DNA of 17,885 nucleotides. Source: Candidatus Woesearchaeota archaeon. Lineage in GTDB: Archaea > Nanobdellota > Nanobdellia > Woesearchaeales > GCA-2686295. The stretch spans positions 2,520 through 20,404 of the forward strand of contig NZBB01000003.1 of assembly GCA_002686295.1 (NCBI GenBank). Reading direction: 5' to 3'. The position numbers and the translations under genes were made by a program. Positions within the stretch are counted from its first letter, which is position 1, and each line of letters opens with the position of its first letter. The notes under the pieces were generated by a model. It was given only the letters and a program-made list of their open reading frames with translations, was not told the origin of the DNA and did no database searches. Below are positions 1 to 6,079 of the stretch, piece after piece.

Positions 1-566
1 CCGTAAAAGAAATTTGTAAATCCTTTTAAATCAATATTTATTCCGTCAAGATATTTACAAAGCTCTTTAAGAGGCTTCTCATTGATAAAACCATTGGAAA
101 CCATGACGTTTTTTAACTCTTCTTTTCTTGCAATATTTGCAGTATCAAGCATGTATTCATAAAAAATAGTTGGTTCATTATAAGTATAAGCAATGCTTCT
201 ACAACCTCTTTGTTTGGCAACTTCAACAATTTTTTCAGGACTAAATTTTTTTTCAAAAGCCTGTCCTGCTTCGACCTGAGAAGTGTTCCAATTCTGGCAA
301 TGTTTACAATGAAGATTGCAACCAACAGTGCCAAAACTTAAAATACTAGTAGAAGGTAAGAAGTGAAACAATGGTTTTTTTTCAATAGGATCAACAGATA
401 ATCCTCCAGCAGTTTTTCCATAAACAAGAGAATACAATTTACCATCAATATTTTTCCTAACTCTGCAAAAACCTGTTTTATCAGGCTGAATAAAACAGTT
501 TCTTGGGCATAAAACACATTGAACAACATTATTCTCCTTTGAATTATAATAATCTGCTTCCTGCAT
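1..566 (-). CDS. amrS: AmmeMemoRadiSam-system radical SAM enzyme (AmrS-like), 3' end outside the window
   Basis: The first 188 residues read without interruption from an ATG at 566 to the window edge. An N-terminal cysteine cluster (C17, C20, C24, C34; pattern CVLCPRNC) is followed by the radical SAM cluster motif GCNLHCKHCQNW (C83, C87, C90), which would bind the 4Fe-4S centre that cleaves S-adenosylmethionine. This pairing of an N-terminal Cys cluster with CxxxCxxC is typical of the AmmeMemoRadiSam radical SAM protein, a COG1180 relative of pyruvate-formate-lyase activase. The family's substrate is not settled, and its usual partners AMMECR1 and Memo are not in the window. The upstream frame has a stop and no better start before it. 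The gene diverges from the EF-Tu-like gene across a region with tandem 13-base repeats. A generic PflA-like activase is the alternative. Confidence 0.85.
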   Translation of the reverse strand, partial: MQEADYYNSKENNVVQCVLCPRNCFIQPDKTGFCRVRKNIDGKLYSLVYGKTAGGLSVDPIEKKPLFHFLPSTSILSFGTVGCNLHCKHCQNWNTSQVEAGQAFEKKFSPEKIVEVAKQRGCRSIAYTYNEPTIFYEYMLDTANIARKEELKNVMVSNGFINEKPLKELCKYLDGINIDLKGFTNFFY

Positions 567-582
567 TTTGACTGATATAATG

Positions 583-645
583 GTTTGAAGTAATGGTTAA
601 AGGATAATTTAAAGTAATGATTTAAAATAATAGTTTAAAGTTTTA
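583..645. repeat. degenerate tandem 13-bp repeats in a divergent promoter region
   Basis: Five head-to-tail units can be read: GTTTGAAGTAATG (583), an 11-base variant GTTAAAGGATA (596), ATTTAAAGTAATG (607), ATTTAAAATAATA (620) and GTTTAAAGTTTTA (633). Spacing is 13, 11, 13 and 13 bases. The units share a core near TTTAAAGTAAT. They lie between the divergent AmrS and EF-Tu-like genes, so they could be iterated regulator sites or overlapping TATA-like elements. Low complexity alone could also produce part of the pattern. Confidence 0.45.
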
Positions 646-674
646 TTCAATAAAAACACTAAAACATAGTTAAA

Positions 675-682
675 TTTATAAA
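675..682 (+). promoter_or_regulatory. TATA box of the EF-Tu-like gene
   Basis: TTTATAAA is centred about 36 bases upstream of the chosen ATG at 715. Transcription is predicted to start near 705, leaving a leader of about 10 bases that just contains a GGTGA Shine-Dalgarno-like sequence. Confidence 0.6.
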
Positions 683-714
683 CTTTACCAGCTATAAGTG
701 TGAAGGGTGATATG

Positions 715-975
715 ATGGAAAAGGAAATTGGTTTTATAAAACACTATTTTTCAAAGATAGGTGTTGGAGTAATAGAAATAACCAATGGAACTTTGAAAGT
801 TGGAGACACAATACATGTGAAAGGTGCAACGAGTGACTTTACACAAAAAGTTGAATCAATGCAAATAGAACACGATAAAGTTGAGGAAGCAAAGAAAGAC
901 CAAAGCATTGGTTTGAAAGTTTCTGAACATGTAAGAGAACACGATAAAGTGTTTAAAGTGTTTATAGAAGAGTGA
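715..975 (+). CDS. stand-alone EF-Tu domain-2-like beta-barrel protein
   Basis: An 86-residue protein homologous to the second (beta-barrel) domain of translation GTPases such as EF-Tu and IF2, with no GTPase domain. Diagnostic stretches are IGFIKHYFSKIGVGVIEI, LKVGDTIHVKGATSDFTQ, VESMQIEHDKVEEA and IGLKVSEHVREHDKVFKV. Such translation elongation factor-like proteins are widespread in archaea; their role is not established, and tRNA or ribosome binding is only a guess from the fold. The frame is open back to a GTG at 700, but GGTGA at 706-710 sits just before ATGs at 712 and 715, and the TATA box puts the transcript start near 705, so I chose 715. The gene has its own promoter and precedes LSm. 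Confidence 0.85.
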   Translation: MEKEIGFIKHYFSKIGVGVIEITNGTLKVGDTIHVKGATSDFTQKVESMQIEHDKVEEAKKDQSIGLKVSEHVREHDKVFKVFIEE

Positions 976-999
976 AGTTCTGAATAAACTAACAAAAAT

Positions 1000-1007
1000 T
1001 TTATAAA
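1000..1007 (+). promoter_or_regulatory. TATA box of the LSm-eL37 operon
   Basis: TTTATAAA lies about 38 bases upstream of the LSm ATG, predicting a start near 1030 and a leader of about 12 bases. That leader contains GTGAT (1034-1038), a match to the archaeal Shine-Dalgarno sequence. Confidence 0.6.
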
Positions 1008-1041
1008 TAAATTCAAATACTTGTGTTGATAATGTGATTTT

Positions 1042-1269
1042 ATGGAACCGCAATCAAGACCTATAGATGCTTTGAACAAAGCAAGAAATAAGAGAGTTAT
1101 CGTTGAACTTAAGAATCATAAGCAGTTCATTGGAACATTGGTAGCTTTTGACATTCACATAAACACAGTGTTGGATGATGCAGAAGAATATGTGGATGGT
1201 GAATTAAAGAGAAAGTTGGGAACTGTTTTCATTAGGGGAGACACGATAATAATAATCTCACCACAATAA
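1042..1269 (+). CDS. LSm (Sm-like archaeal) RNA-binding protein
   Basis: A 75-residue, full-length Sm-fold protein. Residues 18-47 form the Sm1 motif (KRVIVELKNHKQFIGTLVAF, then DIHINTVLDDAEE), in which the D-x-H-x-N triplet is the uridine-binding loop. The Sm2 motif is LGTVFIRGDTIIIISP near the C-terminus, with the conserved RGD/G loop. Archaeal LSm proteins assemble into heptameric rings that bind U-rich RNA and associate with RNase P and tRNA precursors. The gene is followed after 22 bases by eL37, the usual archaeal gene pair, which supports both calls. Confidence 0.95.
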   Translation: MEPQSRPIDALNKARNKRVIVELKNHKQFIGTLVAFDIHINTVLDDAEEYVDGELKRKLGTVFIRGDTIIIISPQ

Positions 1270-1291
1270 ACAATAAGCATATAGGATAAAA

Positions 1292-1459
1292 ATGACAAAA
1301 GGAACTCCTTCTATGGGACGTAAGTCAGGGAAAAAAACTCATATAGTTTGTAGAAGGTGTGGAAAAAGAACTTATCATGCCAGAAAAAAAGTTTGCAGTT
1401 CATGTGGATACGGAAAAACTTCTAAAACAAGAGGATATAATTGGAAGAAAGTCAAATAA
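1292..1459 (+). CDS. rpl37e: 50S ribosomal protein eL37 (L37e)
   Basis: A 55-residue zinc-ribbon ribosomal protein read directly from the sequence. It starts MTKGTPSMGRKSGKKTHIVC, and the two zinc-binding pairs are CRRC and CSSC. The segment GYGKTSKTRGYNWKKVK closes the protein as in archaeal L37e. Length and motif spacing are normal for the family. It lies 22 bases after the LSm gene and is probably co-transcribed with it. No strong Shine-Dalgarno is visible (only GGAT upstream). The downstream sequence carries a weak imperfect AAGA...TCTT hairpin and T-runs that may end the operon. Confidence 0.95.
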   Translation: MTKGTPSMGRKSGKKTHIVCRRCGKRTYHARKKVCSSCGYGKTSKTRGYNWKKVK

Positions 1460-1622
1460 ATAATTTTATTCTGTAAGATTTTCGAGAATTCTTGAATAAA
1501 ACATGTTATTTAACTTAAAAGCAAAAGCGTCTGATCTAAATCCTTTGAGTTGTCATTCTGATAATAAAATTTTTAAATAAAGTTCATCTTCAAAGTGTTA
1601 AAAAGCTTGAAAGACTAATTAT
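1460..1622. other. intergenic spacer with the tRNA promoter
   Basis: No gene was found in this 163-base AT-rich spacer. The first part after eL37 holds the weak AAGA/TCTT inverted repeat (about 1478-1496), possibly a terminator. The last part holds TTTTAAATA at 1571-1579, a TATA element that would start transcription near 1601, about 20 bases before the tRNA. Confidence 0.5.
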
Positions 1623-1644
1623 GCGGGGATGCCGGAGTGGCCAA

Positions 1645-1725
1645 ACCCTTATCAAGGTTTATCGAGTTGTGTGACATTTAGCTTTAAGCTAAAGTTCCAT
1701 GATAAAAACCTTGAAAGGAGGCTTA
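1645..1725 (+). other. tRNA intron 1 (D-loop, position 21/22), 81 bases
   Basis: The best splice motif pairs exon GGCC (1639-1642) with intron GGCU (1720-1723). The 3-base bulges are AA^A (1643-1645) and UA^A (1724-1726), and an inner helix CCUU/AAGG (1647-1650/1715-1718) follows one mismatch. No good outer helix forms, so this is a relaxed bulge-helix-bulge. Inside are a long stem (1653-1663 with 1701-1713) and a TTTAGC/GCTAAA hairpin (1677-1693). Repeated AAC at both junctions would allow a shift of 1-2 bases with the same mature tRNA. Confidence 0.75.
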
Positions 1726-1741
1726 ACGGGACAGGCTTAGG

Positions 1742-1781
1742 TGACAAAACTTCGGGTTAAACACTCAGACTTGTCTGAGAT
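1742..1781 (+). other. tRNA intron 2 (canonical position 37/38), 40 bases
   Basis: This is a strict bulge-helix-bulge. The outer helix is the anticodon stem. The central helix is exon CUUA (1736-1739) with intron UGAG (1776-1779). The bulges are GG^U (1740-1742) and AU^A (1780-1782), and the inner helix is GACAA (1743-1747) with UUGUC (1771-1775). It matches the substrate of the archaeal splicing endonuclease exactly. Confidence 0.92.
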
Positions 1782-1813
1782 ACCTGTTGGCTTAGTGCCT
1801 ACGTGGGTTCGAA

Positions 1814-1901
1814 ACAACTGATACTGGTTGATGACTAACGTCTGCAGGGTGTTCGCTTTGCGAAATCTTGCTTAGTGATTTTTGGTGTTTGTTGGCGAAA
1901 G
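1814..1901 (+). other. tRNA intron 3 (T-loop, position 59/60), 88 bases
   Basis: The outer helix is the complete T-stem. The central helix is exon UUCG (1808-1811) with intron CGAA (1896-1899). The bulges are AA^A (1812-1814) and AG^U (1900-1902), and the inner helix is CAAC/GUUG (1815-1818/1891-1894) with one bulged G. Splicing restores the standard T-loop UUCGAAU. The intron also contains a TTCGC/GCGAA hairpin (1852-1864) and CTGA...TGATGA box-like words (1818-1834). Confidence 0.9.
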
Positions 1902-1915
1902 TCCTACTCCCCGCA

Positions 1916-1926
1916 TATTTTTTTTT
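1916..1926 (+). terminator. T-tract terminator after tRNA-Leu
   Basis: Nine consecutive T residues (1918-1926) begin three bases after the discriminator base. Archaeal RNA polymerase terminates at such tracts. Confidence 0.6.
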
Positions 1927-2031
1927 ACAAAAAAATATTTAGTTAATTACTTGTCAAAAAAGAGGGTTTATTTATAAACAAAGGTCAAAACGTTTTTAAA
2001 TGATGGATGTGATGTTTCATTTGTTACTTAT

Positions 2032-2077
2032 AAGGCATGAATGTCTAAAACGACTTAATTCTTCTGTTTTAGGCCTT
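2032..2077 (+). other. composite inverted repeat in the S-layer upstream region
   Basis: CTAAAAC (2045-2051) pairs with GTTTTAG (2066-2072) around a 14-base loop. Directly outside, AAGGC (2032-2036) pairs with GCCTT (2073-2077), leaving an 8-base bulge on the left side only. The RNA could fold as a two-part stem. TATA-like sequences lie before it (near 1971-1978 and 1993-2000). It may belong to a small RNA, a regulator site or a terminator; nothing in the sequence decides between these. Confidence 0.35.
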
Positions 2078-2121
2078 GTAACTAACTATATTACTTCTTC
2101 ACACATTAATTTATCGAAAAG

Positions 2122-2129
2122 TTTATAAA
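2122..2129 (+). promoter_or_regulatory. distal TATA box upstream of the S-layer gene
   Basis: TTTATAAA, predicting transcription from about 2152 with a leader of roughly 120 bases to the S-layer start. It is probably an additional promoter for a highly expressed gene. Confidence 0.4.
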
Positions 2130-2167
2130 CAAATTATACTATAACACCAATACTTTATAGCAAAGAC

Positions 2168-2175
2168 TATAAATA
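2168..2175 (+). promoter_or_regulatory. proximal TATA box of the S-layer gene
   Basis: TATAAATA is followed at once by the 12-base palindrome CCTATATATAGG (2176-2187). Transcription would start near 2198, giving a leader of about 75 bases. Confidence 0.55.
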
Positions 2176-2198
2176 CCTATATATAGGGGCATAATTTT

Positions 2199-2217
2199 GG
2201 TTCAGCTAAACTGAATC
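2199..2217 (+). promoter_or_regulatory. 5' leader hairpin of the S-layer mRNA
   Basis: GGTTCAG (2199-2205) pairs with CTGAATC (2211-2217) around the 5-base loop CTAAA, one pair being G-U. It would form at the very 5' end of the transcript from the proximal TATA box. Protection of the mRNA end against nucleases is a plausible role. Confidence 0.45.
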
Positions 2218-2260
2218 ATTAGCGTAAACCCTCTATATGGGATAAGTTAGGATTAAACAC

Positions 2261-2267
2261 GGAGGTG
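2261..2267 (+). promoter_or_regulatory. strong Shine-Dalgarno of the S-layer gene
   Basis: GGAGGTG matches the archaeal anti-Shine-Dalgarno perfectly and ends 5 bases before the ATG at 2273. It fixes the start and fits very high expression. Confidence 0.85.
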
Positions 2268-2272
2268 TTTGA

Positions 2273-4573
2273 ATGAACGTGAAAAAAGCAATAAAAAAAG
2301 TGGTCGCACTTGGAAGCGGACTGACTATGATAGGAGCTACTATCATGGGTGCAACTGCAGACCTTGGGGCTTATCCAGCACCATTCGTCCAGGATGGCGT
2401 ATTTAACGGAGCAATAGTCGTAGGTTCAGCAGCAGCAACCTCAGACGTTTTAGGAGCGATAGATATATCTGCTAGCTTACAAGCAGCCGCAAAAACAGGC
2501 GTAGCAAGTGGAGCAGCAGCAACAACCACTGTTGAAGGTGGAGTTCTCTTAGAGGACACAAACAACCAAGATTTTAACTGGGGAGACTATCTAAGTGCTT
2601 CTTCATTAGATGATGGTGATTTTCCAGCATTATTGGCTGATGGAGTTCTATCAGATGATGATGGGACTGACTATGATTATGATCAAGAAATAGTTGTAGG
2701 AAATGAAACATTAGCTTATAGTTTGGTTGACAACGATGTCTATAGTGATCCTGTTATGTATCTAGATTTAGATGCAGCAACAAATACGGATTATATCTTA
2801 ACATTCACTCTTGATTTTGATTCAGGAGATAGTGTTGATTGGGAAAGCTTAGATGATAGTGAGTCAATAGAAATGTTTGGAACTACATGGACAATTGATA
2901 ACATTGCAGCTGCAGGAACTGATAACTTAGTTCTTTATGGAAGCGATGTAACTCAATTAGTGTCTTTGAATACTCCAATAGATGTTGAAGTTGACGAAAC
3001 ATCTTACACATTGGATTTAGTTGGAGCTAATTCTGACGCAAGCCCTGCAGAAGTTCATGTATCTGTGAATGGAGAAGTAAAGTCTATGTCTGAAGGTCAG
3101 ACAAAAACTATAAGTGGCTTGAAAGTATATGTCCAAGACGTATTTGTTTCAACAGTAGGTGGCGAGAGTGCATCAGCAAACTTGTTCATAGGAAGTAAAG
3201 AATTGGACTTAGGTAACACTTTTTCTAGTTGGTCAAGCATAGAATTAGATGACGAAACACTTGATGGTGTAGAAGTCTATCTAACAGGATCAGACACTGC
3301 AGTTTCTCAAATGGGATTCAGAGTAACAGCAACTGACCTTGAAAATGCAGACACAGAAGAAGACTATGACTGGTTAGCAATGGGAGACTCATTTGTAGAC
3401 CCATTATTTGGCTTTGAAGTAAAGTTTGTGGAAGCAATTCCTGCATTTGATGCAAGTTCCAGAGACTATGCTAAGTTTAAGTCAAGTAATGACGACTTTG
3501 AAGTTACCTTCACAAACCATGATGGTGCAGAAACAACCTTCTCTCCATATGCAAAGCATTCAAATGGTGCTAATTTAACTGTAGGAGAAGACTTTGTATT
3601 TGCAGCACAGAATAGTGTAGCAAAAGACAAACTTTTCATATTGGAAGAAGATAGTTCAAGTTCAGAACCAAAATCCATAGTTTTTGAATTTACAGGATCT
3701 GACTTGAGTGACGATGAAGCAAACTTCAAAAACACTGGTTCAGGAGAAACTTTCACAATTGGATCTGGAGATTCGTTAGCAGATACAGGTGTAACTGTGA
3801 CAATTGATGCGGATGATGTAGTTAATTTATCAGCAACATCAAAAACATATGTATACTCTGCTAGTGGTGCGTGGATTAATTTCACAACTGCATCAAACGA
3901 AGCTACACAAACAGTGACAATAAATGAAGACGAAAAAGCTGTCAATAGCGATGAAGTTGCAGGAGATGACTACACAGTAGCAATCAGCTACGATGGAACC
4001 GATGAAGAAGTAAATATTGCAAGACCATCTTCATGGGATGGAGGCGCAGATGATGACAAAGATGGAGACTACTACTATGGTGTAGGTGAATATGGTTCAT
4101 ACTATGTACATGAAGCTGATGATAGTACATCATTAGAACTGTGGTTTCCTTCAGAAGACGCAGACTATGCAGTTTACTTGTCAGGACCAGGTGCAACAAC
4201 CTCAACTAGTGGTGGAGCAGCAGCAACATCATACACCGTCAATGAACTTGGCGTTGGAATAGGTATTTTAGATACAGACGCAGCAGCTCTGGGATCAACA
4301 CCTATGATTGTAGTTGGTGGACCATGTGCTAACACTGTAGCAGCTGAGTTAATGGGAAACCAAGCAGACTGTGCAGCAGGATTTGAAGATGGTAAAGCTG
4401 TCATCAAGTTCTACGAAGACAGTAGTGCAATCTTGGTAGCTGGTTACAGTGCTATGGATACGCAAGGAGCTTCAAGAGTTCTTGCAGACTATGCAGACTG
4501 GGGCCTAAGTGGTTCAGAAGTCGAAGTAGTTGTACCAAGCCTAGCTGAGATTAGTGTGAATGCAGTCGCATAA
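2273..4573 (+). CDS. S-layer protein
   Basis: A 766-residue secreted surface protein forming the archaeal envelope lattice. Residues 1-29 are a signal peptide: a basic start (MNVKKAIKKVVALG), a hydrophobic core and an ATA cleavage region. The mature start AYPAPFVQDGVFNGAIVVGS and the following SDVLGAIDISASLQ resemble archaeal S-layer N-terminal domains. The C-terminal half repeats the theme: LGVGIGILDTDAA, then PMIVVGGPCANTVAAELMG, then ILVAGYSAMDTQGASRVLADY, as in S-layer C-terminal domains. The protein is very rich in Asp, Thr, Ser and Ala and poor in Lys and Arg. Acidic loops such as GGADDDKDGDYYYG may bind calcium. Only two cysteines were seen (C685, C700), likely one disulfide. No C-terminal membrane helix is visible. 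Strong promoter, leader hairpin and ribosome site all point to abundant synthesis. Confidence 0.9.
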   Translation: MNVKKAIKKVVALGSGLTMIGATIMGATADLGAYPAPFVQDGVFNGAIVVGSAAATSDVLGAIDISASLQAAAKTGVASGAAATTTVEGGVLLEDTNNQDFNWGDYLSASSLDDGDFPALLADGVLSDDDGTDYDYDQEIVVGNETLAYSLVDNDVYSDPVMYLDLDAATNTDYILTFTLDFDSGDSVDWESLDDSESIEMFGTTWTIDNIAAAGTDNLVLYGSDVTQLVSLNTPIDVEVDETSYTLDLVGANSDASPAEVHVSVNGEVKSMSEGQTKTISGLKVYVQDVFVSTVGGESASANLFIGSKELDLGNTFSSWSSIELDDETLDGVEVYLTGSDTAVSQMGFRVTATDLENADTEEDYDWLAMGDSFVDPLFGFEVKFVEAIPAFDASSRDYAKFKSSNDDFEVTFTNHDGAETTFSPYAKHSNGANLTVGEDFVFAAQNSVAKDKLFILEEDSSSSEPKSIVFEFTGSDLSDDEANFKNTGSGETFTIGSGDSLADTGVTVTIDADDVVNLSATSKTYVYSASGAWINFTTASNEATQTVTINEDEKAVNSDEVAGDDYTVAISYDGTDEEVNIARPSSWDGGADDDKDGDYYYGVGEYGSYYVHEADDSTSLELWFPSEDADYAVYLSGPGATTSTSGGAAATSYTVNELGVGIGILDTDAAALGSTPMIVVGGPCANTVAAELMGNQADCAAGFEDGKAVIKFYEDSSAILVAGYSAMDTQGASRVLADYADWGLSGSEVEVVVPSLAEISVNAVA

Positions 4574-4580
4574 GACTAAA

Positions 4581-4607
4581 TTTTTTTTATTTTTTTTATT
4601 TTTTTTT
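4581..4607 (+). terminator. triple T-tract terminator of the S-layer gene
   Basis: Runs of 8, 8 and 9 T residues separated by single A residues begin 7 bases after the S-layer stop. The tract also contains the last lysine codons and stop (4596-4598) of the convergent AAA gene, so the two gene ends share it. Confidence 0.75.
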
Positions 4608-5978
4608 AATAACTTCTAAGATTTCTTTCTCACTAATTATATTGTAAACATTCTTTAATTCACTTTCAACATTTTTATAATCATTTGTGTAAAGATTTAA
4701 TGGTAAATCAGTATCAAGTATTTTATCAGATAAAGACGCAGCAATATCTGCAACTGTGCTTCCAGACAAGTTATTCTCATGAAGTCTTAAACCAATTCTT
4801 TTCCAGTCACAAACTTTTATTAAACCATCTTTTAAATAACCATCAAGTTTAATCTTAAGCAGTTTAACATAATCATCAATTGTTTCAGGACCATAAACGT
4901 TAATCTTTCTCTGAAACCTTCTAAAGAGAGCAGAATCAATGCTGTCAGGCTTATTAGTTGTAGCAAACAATAAGTAATTCCCTTTATTATCTGAAACAAT
5001 GCTCTCCAAATTCTTAATAAACTCTCCTAGAACGGCAATGTTCTCAGATTGTTCAAGTTCATCTCTTTTAAACAATATTGTATCAATGTCATCTGCTATT
5101 ATCAAATGCAAAGAATCACCTTTCTCAATTTCATCAAAAACCTTTTTTATGTTATTTGCACTCTCTCCATAATATTTGCTTTTAAGATAATTAGATATTT
5201 CATGAATCATCAAAGGCTTACAATAATCAGAAGATTTTTTTTTTGCTTCATTAATCATAGCTTCAAGAGTAAAAGACTTGCCACAACCAGGTAATCCAAC
5301 AGCTAATATTCTTTGAGGATAAGAGCCATATCTTAACATGTGAGGATGAATTTTATTCTTAACATCGTACAACAATAATAGTTTAATACTTCTATCAACC
5401 TGTTTGATTAATTCTTCATTGCCAACAACTTGCTCTCTGGAAACAATTGCTTTGGTATAAGAAGCTTCAAAATACTTATTTTCAATACTTCTGACAAACA
5501 AAGAATATTCTCTGTATTTTTCAGATTCAAACTCTTTCTTAGCTGACTCATTAATCCACTCAAGAAAACCCTTAGTGATGGCCAATACATCTGATTCATC
5601 ATCTGCAAACCTTTCAAGATTATTCTTATAACTTGTTATGAGAGTCTTCTTAAGCGTGTTTGAGCCAGTTTCGAAATCAAGTTCTTTCTTGTCAAAAACT
5701 TTGTCAGAACAGCTTTCATTCAACTCTTTCAAACTATTATTTGAAGCCAATAGATAAGAGTATATCTGAAGAAAATCTCTTCCTATCAAATCATCAAAAT
5801 CATCATTTCTTAATTTATTAATATTTGAAAGGTTTTCAAAAATAGTCTTTTGAACACCTAATAAATTAGTTATTGGTTCAACATTGTTTTTTAATCCATA
5901 AAAAGGTCTTGATAATTCATTTTTTGCATGAATAATGTTCTCTTCCAATAATAATTCCTCTGAGACAAATGGTATCAT
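4596..5978 (-). CDS. AAA-family ATPase with N-terminal helical domain
   Basis: A 460-residue protein with one classical AAA module. Residues 1-180 are mostly helical and unrecognised, probably a substrate- or partner-binding domain. Then come Walker A GLPGCGKS (228-235), a KYYGESANNIKKVFDEI segment (268-284) like the AAA pore-loop region, Walker B LIIADDID (292-299), sensor-1 Asn in FATTNKPD (N342), an arginine-finger pair RR (353-354) and a sensor-2 helix with GSTVADI (406-412). These classify it with AAA unfoldases and disassembly machines. The Walker B glutamate is replaced by aspartate (DDID for DEID). No membrane segment is seen. It lies on the same strand as the coiled-coil and membrane-anchored genes upstream, from which it is separated by a small plus-strand gene, and may act with them (inference). 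Confidence 0.85.
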   Translation of the reverse strand: MIPFVSEELLLEENIIHAKNELSRPFYGLKNNVEPITNLLGVQKTIFENLSNINKLRNDDFDDLIGRDFLQIYSYLLASNNSLKELNESCSDKVFDKKELDFETGSNTLKKTLITSYKNNLERFADDESDVLAITKGFLEWINESAKKEFESEKYREYSLFVRSIENKYFEASYTKAIVSREQVVGNEELIKQVDRSIKLLLLYDVKNKIHPHMLRYGSYPQRILAVGLPGCGKSFTLEAMINEAKKKSSDYCKPLMIHEISNYLKSKYYGESANNIKKVFDEIEKGDSLHLIIADDIDTILFKRDELEQSENIAVLGEFIKNLESIVSDNKGNYLLFATTNKPDSIDSALFRRFQRKINVYGPETIDDYVKLLKIKLDGYLKDGLIKVCDWKRIGLRLHENNLSGSTVADIAASLSDKILDTDLPLNLYTNDYKNVESELKNVYNIISEKEILEVIKKK

Positions 5979-6079
5979 TGAACAATTAAGGCAAGAAATT
6001 TTTTTAGAAAGCCTTTTTCTCCTATAATTTTTTGTTTAAGAGGAAAAATTAAGTTATAGTAATGATTTATAATATTTGT

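Larger units (their letters stand above)
1623..1915 (+). tRNA. tRNA-Leu(UAG) with three introns
   Basis: The acceptor strands GCGGGGA (1623-1629) and TCCCCGC (1908-1914) pair fully and are followed by discriminator A73 (1915); CCA is not encoded. Removing three introns (81, 40 and 88 bases) gives an 84-base class II tRNA. The D-stem is CCG/CGG. The anticodon stem is ACAGG (1731-1735)/CCTGT (1783-1787), with loop CUUAGGA and anticodon UAG (1738-1740). The variable arm is GGC/GCC around TTAGT. The T-stem is GTGGG (1803-1807)/CCTAC (1903-1907) with loop TTCGAAT. UAG reads CUA and other CUN leucine codons, and G37 and the long variable arm fit Leu. Exons are 1623-1644, 1726-1741, 1782-1813 and 1902-1915. 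A TATA box lies upstream and a T9 tract follows. Boundaries come from hand-folded bulge-helix-bulge motifs and are firm for introns 2 and 3. Confidence 0.9.

Noticed and set aside
113..529. two short minus-strand frames at the left edge
   Set aside because: They lie in other frames over the AmrS-like gene, whose cysteine motifs clearly identify the real frame.
868..950. exact 14-base direct repeat GAACACGATAAAGT in the EF-Tu-like gene (868-881 and 937-950)
   Set aside because: Both copies encode E-H-D-K-V at comparable positions of the beta-barrel; protein-level recurrence explains it without a DNA function.
2000..2128. 42-residue frame upstream of the S-layer gene
   Set aside because: No ribosome site, no recognisable protein features, and it overlaps an inverted repeat and a TATA box; better explained as regulatory sequence.
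3466..3945. 159-codon minus-strand frame inside the S-layer gene
   Set aside because: It is a shadow of the strongly supported S-layer reading frame, in which Asp/Thr/Ser/Ala codons read backwards leave few stops.
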